Made by a program: the position numbers and the translations under genes
Assembly: GCA_032353305.1 (NCBI GenBank)
Contig: JAUCNG010420133.1
Coordinates: 1 to 10,114 of the forward strand
DNA: 10,114 nucleotides
Direction: 5' to 3'
DNA from: Cephalothrix spiralis
Taxonomy: Eukaryota; Nemertea; Palaeonemertea; Archinemertea; Cephalotrichidae
In this document: positions 1-7,400 of the stretch, one piece after another
How the letters are laid out: each line of letters begins with the position of its first letter
Position numbering within the stretch: position 1 is the first letter of the stretch
The notes under the pieces: generated by a model
What the model saw: only the letters and a program-made list of their open reading frames with translations
The model's database searches: none
Told to the model about the DNA's origin: nothing

Positions 1-117
1 TTAGCTACTCATCTCATCAAAGTACATAAACTACCTAAAGCAGAAAGGATGTATTGGCTAAATAACCCTGTTATAAACGACTCAGCACTACCAGTTAGCA
101 TACTAGGGTACTATTGA
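1..117 (+). CDS. Possible terminal exon fragment of an upstream gene
   Basis: Frame 1 is open from the window edge for 38 codons and ends at TGA (115-117). The last residues read INDSALPVSILGYY. The other two plus frames hit stops within 30 bases. An AATAAA lies 27 bases after the stop (144-149), followed by a T/G-rich stretch, which fits a 3' gene end. The length is within what chance can give in this AT-rich DNA, and I recognise no family. Treat as a hint only. Confidence 0.2.
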   Translation, partial: LATHLIKVHKLPKAERMYWLNNPVINDSALPVSILGYY

Positions 118-143
118 TATAGAGACTTGTGTAAAGTGTTGTA

Positions 144-149
144 AATAAA
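144..149 (+). terminator. AATAAA polyadenylation-type signal
   Basis: Canonical AATAAA followed within 60 bases by T- and G-rich sequence (TGTATGTGTTT, then TTCATTTGTTTTTTGTGTAG). It would serve the possible exon at 1-117. AATAAA is common in AT-rich DNA, so this rests mostly on its position. Confidence 0.2.
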
Positions 150-320
150 TGTATGTGTTTATAATTATTGTTCATTTGTTTTTTGTGTAGCTTGTTCCGA
201 GTAGATAGTGTATATGTGTGTACTTTATTGGTTGTATTCATGGATTTGGTATGCGAAAGAAATTGTTCATTTGTATGTGTTTAGTTCTGGAACATGATAA
301 TACATGCCCCGATGTCACAT

Positions 321-530
321 GTTCAATTCTTTCAATGCATCACTGTAACAATGTCACAAATGTTTCAGAAATTCCAATAAATTCCGCTAGATGTCTCTGG
401 TGTCGCATGTCATACGTAGTTCAAATATTCTCCGATAGAAGCCACATGTGTCACATGTATCAATGCATCAGTGTCGCACATTTACGATAGATGTCGCATG
501 TGTTGTATGCCATAGTTCAAATATTCTCCG
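321..530 (+). repeat. Degenerate direct repeats
   Basis: The 17-mer AGTTCAAATATTCTCCG occurs exactly at 418-434 and 514-530, each preceded by a GTCGCATGT word (402-410 and 493-501). CAATGCATCA occurs at 333-342 and 451-460, and GTCACATGT recurs before it (313-321, 450 region). Offsets differ (96 and 118 bases), so this is an old, indel-scarred tandem repeat of roughly 100-bp units. No coding signal is convincing here. Confidence 0.6.
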
Positions 531-534
531 CTAA

Positions 535-760
535 TCTGTTACCATGAATACGATTCATGTGTCAATCAAAAGAAACTCCGCCCACGTAATCAATTTCAAC
601 CAATCACAGCGCAGCGATCACAATGCACGCAGTCATAAGGACATTCCAATCATACATGTATCAATAGTAGCCGATCACAATACACACAGATATAAGACTG
701 TTAAAAAGAATTTTATATTCCAATCATACGTACGCAGCGATATACTACAGCGAAAGTACC
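535..760 (+). repeat. Two-unit direct repeat with CCAAT/GC-box-like words
   Basis: CGATCACAATGCACGCAG (615-632) recurs as CGATCACAATACACACAG (672-689), and ATTCCAATCATAC recurs at 643-655 and 717-729. The second unit carries about 18 extra A/T-rich bases. Just upstream are CCGCCCACG (578-586) and CCAAT (600-604), and GGCGGGAAA, an E2F-like word, follows at 843-851. These could be promoter elements, but no transcript or gene is visible downstream, so the regulatory reading is speculative. Confidence 0.45.
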
Positions 761-776
761 CTAATCTATACGCAAC

Positions 777-843
777 AGAAAAAAAATTCAATTTTAAAAA
801 AAATTCAAAAAAAAATTCAAAACAATAAAAAAAATTCAAAATG
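777..843 (+). repeat. A-rich low-complexity AAATTCA repeat
   Basis: Four AAATTCA words (784-790, 801-807, 813-819, 832-838) sit in nearly pure A. The tract resembles a slippage-grown simple repeat or the tail of a retroposed element. No SINE body could be recognised upstream. Confidence 0.6.
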
Positions 844-1196
844 GCGGGAAAAAAATAAAATTTCATTTTTCGTAACCGCACTTCAATTTCTTACGCAGAG
901 ATACCATACACCATATACTTACTATAGTATACCAAAACCCCCAAAAAATTGGCCCACCCCCCTACCGAAATATTTTTTACGTAAACGACCAGCTGCTAAT
1001 AGTAGATGTCTGCCAATTATGTTAATGATGTATTTAATCGTACCATCTGCTTGTCGTCTCTATAACAGCTGTAATCTGGCGAAAATTCAGTGACGTATTT
1101 CGACTACGCACTTTTTCGACTACGCATTTTACCTCATTCTGGTTTTTTCCCAGAATCCAACTGTATTACGGTACTACTGTCAATAATGACACTGTG
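844..1196. other. Non-coding stretch with short tandem duplication
   Basis: No gene seen. It contains a C-rich patch around 936-966 and a perfect 13-base direct repeat TTTCGACTACGCA at 1098-1110 and 1114-1126 (period 16). A short open frame from 1090 crosses this repeat but has no recognisable protein features. Confidence 0.5.
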
Positions 1197-1394
1197 TGTC
1201 GGAGTTCGGACTTTGGACAATCTTAGTGTCGGTAAATGTCGCACGATATTAATTAAAGTATATGTCGGAGATTCAAAATGTCGATATTTGAAACTTCAAA
1301 ATTCGCCTGTCGATATTCGAGCAAATTCCAGATTATGTCTGTCGGAAAAGTCGCAACTGACAGGCCCAAAAAAACCGGGATATCGCAGATGTCG
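1197..1394 (+). repeat. Cluster of TGTCG words
   Basis: TGTCG starts at 1197, 1227, 1237, 1263, 1279, 1308, 1340 and 1390: eight copies in 198 bases, where chance would give well below one. Many continue as TGTCGGA or TGTCGATATT, with interspersed ATTCG/TTCGGA words. The spacing (10-50 bases) is irregular, so it looks like a strongly decayed short tandem array. Related TGTCGCA words occur at 401, 472 and 492. No family recognised. Confidence 0.5.
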
Positions 1395-1758
1395 GAAAAA
1401 CCCTCGAGGCCCTCGATAATCAGTTGCAATTCATTTAGTTTTCTAGTGTTTCTAATTCACTGAAGTACCAACAAACTACATGATTACATCAGTGTATGTA
1501 TATTAAAATAAATGATATACATTTTTGTATATAATATTAAATTTCAAACAATTATAAAAATAATCTTGTGTCAAAATGTATTGGCTTAAATGTATTAGAT
1601 CTTAATATTAACAGATGGAATCTCATTCCATATTAATTTTATGTCATGATATTGTAAGCTAATTTTATAAACTAGTCTCAAAAAATGATTAATAATATAA
1701 TTCCCTTATATATTTATATAATTACACATAATTACACATTGGCAATAAGGTAAGGCTA
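1395..1758. other. AT-rich intergenic sequence, no gene seen
   Basis: Very AT-rich, especially 1490-1740, with many TATA/ATAAT runs and short self-complementary words such as TATATA around TATACATTTTTGTATA (1515-1530). No open frame, RNA gene or clear repeat family is visible. Confidence 0.5.
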
Positions 1759-2055
1759 TTAAAACACGTTCACTGCTGGGTCTAAAAACTTTCCTCTGTG
1801 CTAGACCTAGATAACTAATTTTAAATAATATGCAACATTGCAACAATTCAAAATATTATTCGAGAGGCCCTCTATACTATACTATAGTTTCTCATGCCTT
1901 GACGGTAACTTTGGCCTTCTAGTCATTAATAATCTGCATGTGCATATAATAAACGTGTAAGAATGCGCACGCATATGACAAGTCTCGATCGTCATGACGA
2001 GAACCTAAGCATCAATTTGCGAGTTAAATCGCATCTGGCAGTGAACGTGTTTTAA
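1759..2055. mobile_element. piggyBac-like MITE flanked by TTAA
   Basis: A perfect inverted repeat bounds this segment: TTAAAACACGTTCACTGC on the left (1759-1776) and its exact complement on the right (2038-2055). Read as TTAA target-site duplication plus 14-bp termini AACACGTTCACTGC, this is the hallmark of a piggyBac-superfamily insertion. The 289-bp interior has no coding capacity, so it is a non-autonomous MITE. The palindrome-like word TCGATCGTCATGACGAGA (1984-2001) lies near the right end. Both termini are identical, which suggests a fairly young or conserved copy. The superfamily call depends on TTAA being the duplication rather than part of the terminus. Confidence 0.72.
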
Positions 2056-2388
2056 TGCGATATATTAAATATATTGTAAATGTACATATACCAATAAAAA
2101 TAAGCGTGCAATGCTGAGCAACGTATACGCGTAGTAATTAAACAAAAATAATATCATACATTTTTAATATGTCGAAATGTATTGCTGAGACAGATGATTC
2201 ATAAACATAAATAATGTAAGCTTATTTAAAATTGAAGTCTAATATACAAAAGTTCTTATACAAGTAGATACAAATAAGGTAAGATGTACTAATATTCTAT
2301 CCTTTAGCAAACAGGCCCAAAAAAAGTTTTTGACGGCCTTTATAAAGGCCTATACTGATAATAAATAATTATATCATAAAATTTACTA
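2056..2388. other. AT-rich spacer between two MITEs, with a 16-bp palindrome
   Basis: No gene seen. It contains the perfect palindrome GGCCTTTATAAAGGCC (2335-2350) and a 15-base word ACAGGCCCAAAAAAA (2311-2325) that also occurs at 1360-1374. Confidence 0.5.
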
Positions 2389-2749
2389 AAGCCTACAGCA
2401 CACTAGGCGTATCATCGCAGCATGGCATCAAAATGTTTTTCAGTGCACACTAGTCGCATCATCACACCATCGCAAGTAAACTAACCGAGGCCCAGATTTA
2501 TCACATGATCAATTTAAACGCACTGCGTTTTTGAGAAGGTTTGAGAAAAAGCTCAAAATGTTACGTTATACAATGCAGGCACTCCTGCCTTTACCATTTT
2601 TTCTCTCTCAATAATTGAAGAAAAAATGGTAAAGGCAAGAGTGCCTGTATAACATGCGATGATGCGTACGTGCGATGAAGCGCGAGAAGTGTCAGCGCAC
2701 TCCAGGAATTTTGATGCGATGCCGCGCCTAGTGTGCGGTAGCTAGGCTT
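2389..2749. mobile_element. Non-autonomous DNA transposon (MITE) with long imperfect inverted repeats
   Basis: The left end AAGCCTACAGCACACTAGGC (2389-2408) and onward to CATCAAAAT is mirrored at 2708-2749, whose complement reads AAGCCTAGCTACCGCACACT followed by AGGCG, CATCGCATCAAAAT. The arms match over about 40 bases, apart from a 4-base GCTA insert and small changes. The left arm carries a second, direct copy of the terminal motif (2445-2474 against 2398-2427, 25 of 30 identical), as subterminal repeats often do. A diverged inverted relative lies on the right (about 2660-2690). TA abuts both outer ends, but the target duplication is ambiguous, so the superfamily is unresolved. No coding frame is inside. 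Confidence 0.7.
2576..2647. repeat. 29-bp near-perfect hairpin inside the MITE
   Basis: Arms 2576-2604 and 2619-2647 are complementary at 28 of 29 positions around a 14-base loop. Complementarity resumes outside a small bulge (GTTATA at 2563-2568 with TATAAC at 2648-2653). If transcribed in either direction it would form a stable dsRNA stem of miRNA-precursor size. Several miRNA families arose from MITE hairpins, but expression is unknown. Confidence 0.75.
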
Positions 2750-3353
2750 AACCTATCTTACTTATATAGGCAGATAGGAAGTGACATGGACTGGCGTTTT
2801 TGAAACACATACCCCAAACTGTTGGTACCACTTAAAAACAGTGCTTGAAAAAAAATTTGATCATTTTCCGGCGGCATGGACATGCAATATATTTGCAAAA
2901 AAAAATATATGTCTTACTGAACCTTAGTGAAATATTATGCAATTTATGTCATGGCAATGGCATTTAATTATGGTACGGATATATAAATGGAAAGTAGAAG
3001 TTGGACGAGTCTTGTATAAGGTATATAAAACGATAAAATAACAATAAAGCTCTAAACATAACAAATAGTGTAACATACAACTAATTCGGTTTTACCAACT
3101 AGACACCAGTGCAGTGATAGTATATAAAGTACAGTGTATACAAGTGAAACTTATAGTATTTAAAAAAATCTCGGCAGTGTGGCCCTACTAATTTCTAACA
3201 GAATGTATACATTTAAATCTATAGCATCATTAATTGAAATTGTAAAACCTGTTCTTAATTATTATGTCCATAATCTGTAAATATCTCCCAACATCAGTTG
3301 TTAAGGGGTTGTATGTCTTGTCTAAAGTAAAATAGAAGAACGCACCGAAGTGC
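2750..3353. other. AT-rich intergenic region with TATA-like words
   Basis: No gene seen. TATATAAA occurs three times in 149 bases (2980-2987, 3022-3029, 3121-3128). A small 7-bp stem CCTATCT/AGATAGG lies at 2752-2778. AATAAA (plus strand) also appears near 3043. Nothing supports a transcript. Confidence 0.4.
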
Positions 3354-3393
3354 AATAAAGAAACTGACACAAGACAATATTTCGTCTTTTATT
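3354..3393. terminator. Convergent AATAAA signals, candidate poly(A) site
   Basis: AATAAA on the plus strand (3354-3359) faces AATAAA on the minus strand (read 3393 to 3388). The flanks are partly self-complementary (CAATAAAG against CTTTTATTG). The minus-strand signal lies about 1.05 kb downstream of the large gene's stop and is the first canonical one I found on that strand. It could end its transcript. Nearer variants are ATTAAA at 3943-3938 and 3810-3805. Confidence 0.25.
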
Positions 3394-4180
3394 GACTTTA
3401 TCAAGGTTCTTTAAGGTTTTATCTTCAAAAATACGCAAGATAATGATTTGATAATCTGCCTAGTAGGACAATGGTGTTCTTAATTGTGTGCTAAAGTCAC
3501 ATTTTTATATCATTTATAGTTTTTAAGTTATGTTAATTTGAGCAACTCGGGCCAAAATAATTTCCTGTGAATCTTTGCCCATTATTTATAAACCCGTAGT
3601 TTGGAAAAAAGAAAAGCTTTAATCGGGTTTGGTCTTCTTTGGACCATGTGAAAAATTGTTGGCCCCAGGAGCCCAAAACATCACTTTTAACCCAGGTTTT
3701 TAAAAAGTTTTCAGAAAATATAGGGGTTTGGGCCCGCACCGCCAAGATAAAGGAGTAATGGGGTAAATGAGTATTAAATACCAAAAGTTTCATGTTTGGT
3801 GTATCGTTTAATATCATTAGTTTTATAACTAATATAAATATACATGTATACCTAAATAAAATCTTAATTTACATGATTAATGATTTATGCCATATTTAGA
3901 TTTTAAATATCTATTTCGAGAAGCATTATTAGAGGCGTTTTAATAATACAACGGATAAATCAAAATTGATAGTAAAACATTTGCTCAGATGCCTCAGATC
4001 GTCTTTTCCTATCCCGGAAAAATACGCTCAAAATTAATCACAAGATATGTCATCAGTTACAGAACTAAAGAGCCTTTCTGGACCTTCTTCGAGTTAAATC
4101 CATTGGGATTGAACAATGTACATTGTACAACTCTTCATGGGGCAGAACTCAACAGAGAAGCAAACCACAATCCCCATTGC
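3394..4180. other. Downstream flank / possible 3' UTR of the large gene, no gene seen
   Basis: Contains only short open frames without recognisable features, including one of 94 codons on the minus strand at 3533-3817 that is rich in Phe and low-complexity stretches. The patch 3541-3760 is less AT-rich than its neighbours, with repeated GGGCC/CCCAA words, and may be an old repeat remnant. Confidence 0.4.
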
Positions 4181-4332
4181 CTTTTTACTGAACGGTCGAT
4201 TCGGTACATGGTGATACTGATACAAACTAAGTTGGTTGCCAAAGACAATTAATTTTTTTGAGAAGTGGATGATATACTACGGTAATTCTTGGTCAGGATT
4301 GAAGATGACAAATTCATCATTCTGTACGGCAC
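4181..4332 (-). pseudogene. Decayed duplicate of the PARP-A C-terminus plus linker
   Basis: This stretch matches bases 4981-5120 inside the large CDS, in the same orientation. Over 4265-4332 against 5053-5120 I count 60 of 68 identical bases (about 88%). Translated on the minus strand it reads GAVQNDEFVIFNPDQELP, a TAG stop (4277-4279, where the gene has CAG), then YIIH. After a 12-base net insertion that keeps the frame, it ends in PNRPFSKK (gene: PNQPFSKK). Similarity stops sharply at both sides as far as I can see. It is not in frame with the upstream gene, whose stop lies about 105 bases away, so it is not a simple read-through tail. It is either the remnant of a tandem paralogue or a third PARP module now stranded in the 3' UTR. 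A shortened alternative terminal exon is less likely. Confidence 0.85.
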
Positions 4333-4437
4333 CAATTCTTTTCACCACAGAAAAGTGTGTTTTCTGCACTTTTGCAAACATATTTTTCAGCTTTGATCCG
4401 TCACATTATCGGATCTGTCGAAGCGGTGTATTCAAGT

Positions 4438-7400
4438 TTACAATTGAATTACAAACCAAGGTAAAATTTGGTCTGAATCTTCTATTATGATCATGTCACC
4501 ATTGACGTTTCCTGTCGCACCAGCCTGCGTAAGTAAAACCTTTTTTGAATTACACCCCTGAGGAATATTAACATTTGAATTATTCACGAACTCCCTACCG
4601 GGCAGTACTCGGCAAAGAATTAAACCATCTCCATAGCCTTGGCTGATATCTGGAAATTCAGAAAAATAGTTTCCCCTGCCATATGCTTGACCTCGCGCAT
4701 ATGATAGTTGCAGATTATTGCGTAGAATGCTATCAATATTCCCTTTTGGAGTTCCATGGTAAGCCAATATTTCGCCATCGGGTATGCCTTTTCTTTTAAA
4801 CTCCCTCTGTTTGGCATCAAATTTCTGAATTAAGGTCTGGTTAAAGGCTATATCTATCGCCTTGATCTTTTGGGGTCTGCCATTGCTTTTACTCTTCATT
4901 GTCAAGAAGTGCCAATCAGCAAGGCGATAGTAGTTTTCATATGGGTCATTTGGATCTATATTTCTTGACGCAACCACGGTCTTTTTACTGAACGGTTGGT
5001 TAGGTGTTGGTGGTGGTACAAACTGTGCTGGTTGCTGAAGACCATTTGCTGTGTGGATGATATACTGCGGCAAGGCCTGGTCGGGATTGAAGATAACAAA
5101 TTCATCATTCTGTACAGCACTTCCTCTAGGTGCATAAACGGAATCAAATCCTTCACGGCGTAGTTTATTGAAATCAATCGAATGATCAGCTTGCATTACT
5201 TTCTTTGCCTTTCCCAAAATCACCTGAGACAAAATTAGTTTCCCTGAACCTTTTGTGTAAATCTGCTGGGCACTTTTCGATGAATCTGTCGCAAAATAAA
5301 TCCCCTGGCCGTACATTCCCCTCTTATTTGGTGGAGGATTTGGATCCGGCATTCTGAATCCATTGAGCGTTATGCCAGCAATTCCGGCGTCATCCGTACC
5401 ATGGAATTTGGTGTCGATGTAGCCCCCAAAAGCTTTTAATTTCGCTTCCTCAAACTTCATCTCCAACTTCAGGTTAGATACTTTCTCAACCTTGACTATG
5501 GAAGGATACCAGTTGTGAGAAGGCTGGATGAATTTCAGCACCTGATCTACAACACGTTGGTATTCCGCAGCTGTATGTCCACTTTTATGTATTGTATCAA
5601 AAGTGCACAAATTGACGGGGTTCTTTGAAATCTTATCCTTCATATCTTTGATCTTCTTTTCAGCCTTATCGCGAAACAACTTGTCTCTCCTCTCATATTC
5701 ATCTTTGCAAAACTTGCAATCACCCTTATCACAATCGTCACCGCAGGCGTTCGTACAAGGGTGTCCACAGCGGCGAGGCCTACCACATGGTGTGAAGGGA
5801 CACTTGACATCGGAATCTTTCTGATAACATTTTCTTTTAATGTTATGCATACAACGCCCTTTAAAATACACAAGAAAAGTGCATTGCCATGTGATTTTTT
5901 CAGAGCATATCTTCTTCATTGGTGAAGGATGGTTGCAATTAGGAAACTTGTAGTCAATCTTATTTTGACAATTATTATGGTCATGCGGTTTACCACATTT
6001 TTCATGACAGTTATGTTTCAAGCATGTCATCATTTCTTTGCATGGATGAGGACAAACTTCATCGTTGATATCTCGAAAACATTGTTTCTGAATCGGGTGA
6101 CGACATCGTGGAAGTACCACGTCAACTTTAAACTCGCATTTCAAACTTGCGATAGGTTGCCAACAGGATCTTTCATCTTCGTGTTTGCAGTTTGGAAACT
6201 CAAACTTAACCACTTCTAAACACTTATCATGGGTATGTTTGGCACCACACTTCTGTGGACAGTAATGAGAGTAATTGCACACCATCTTCCTTTCACATGG
6301 ATCTTTGCAACTCATCAAGGACTCGTCTTGCCAGCATTTTTTCTTACTTGGATGTCCACATCGGGGATAGGTAAAGTTGACAATTACTTCACACGGTAGA
6401 TTTGCCAAGATTTGGTAACAATTGCGGGTTATAGGATGGTTACACTTAGGGAATATGTCATCAACCTTTTCTTGACATGTAATATGCGAATGACGTGGGT
6501 AGCAAGGCTTCTTGCAGATATGGCCTAGTATTTTGCAAGGTAACTGATCACCACATAGACGTTTACATAAGTGCGCCGGATTATTAACAACATCCCAAAG
6601 CTCATCAGCCGTAGAAACCGGACATTTAGACAATGCTCCATGTTTGGAACACTGCATGACGAGTTTTGACCCGACACATCCATTGGCGGACATTTTTTCA
6701 ATCATGATTCTCCAACAAGACCCTTTGGCATTTAAAAAGGTTTCAGCATTGCCGATAAAATACATTCCGCATTTTGCCCTCGACTGTGCAACACATCTAC
6801 GGTTTATTTCCCTAAGGAACCCTATGTTTCCATCATTATTTGATCTAACGAGAGACACCAGCACGTATTCGTTTTCATCACCTTGGAACATGTCAATTGT
6901 CTGTACATCGATAAAGCCAGCTTCATCTTTTGCTTTGAAAATATCTTGACGGTTCAACCGTTCTTTCTTCAGCTTTTCCCTTAAAAGTTTTGTCTGTCCA
7001 AGATATGCTGATAGAACTGTAATATCAGATGGTTTACATCCATGCATTAGAAGGTACACTACCATAGAAACTACTCTATCTGCTTCCTTGGCATTTGTGA
7101 ATGTTCTTCCTTTGTGCTCTGTATCATGATGAGACCAGAAGAACATGGATTTTTCAAGGCATGCCAAGGGTTCATTTTTACATACAAGATCAGCGTTGTC
7201 TTGAAGCTTTGGGTATATATCATGTAAAAGTTCAGCAAACTCAGGTCGCATTCTATTTTGTTTGCGCAGTGTTTGGTAAGGGAAATCTGCTACTATCAGT
7301 CTTTCCATCAATGAAACATCAAAATGATGATTCCGCCTCAGGTCAAACGTATTAACTTGGGGTCTAAGTTGCTTGTGATCCCCAATTAAAATCAAGTGTT

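Noticed and set aside
218-490. 90-codon plus-strand open frame
   Set aside because: It runs through degenerate repeats. The Cys/His-rich translation comes from TGTCGCATG/CACATG repeat words, not from a zinc-finger pattern.
544-881. Open frames over the A-rich tract (94 codons plus strand, 68 codons minus strand)
   Set aside because: They end in homopolymeric Lys/Asn or Phe stretches encoded by the AAATTCA repeat, so no protein is supported.
1090-1463. Open frames of 109 and 61 codons across the TGTCG tract
   Set aside because: Two overlapping frames are open at once, as in a stop-poor repeat, and no family is recognisable.
3533-3817. 94-codon minus-strand open frame downstream of the gene
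   Set aside because: Low-complexity, Phe/Asn-rich translation with no motif. Its length is compatible with chance, and it lies in a likely repeat-derived patch.
1-4180. tRNA, rRNA or CRISPR-like arrays
   Set aside because: No tRNA B-box with matching cloverleaf, no rRNA-like conserved sequence, and no regularly spaced identical repeats were seen.
4265-4440. Duplicate PARP segment as a stop-codon readthrough extension of the gene
   Set aside because: Its frame differs from that of the gene (TAG first base at 4279 is not in phase with the codons of the CDS), and stops intervene.
3989-4490. Two plus-strand open frames of 84-87 codons
   Set aside because: Part of their sequence is the antisense of the decayed PARP copy and of the gene's 3' end, which explains the absence of stops.
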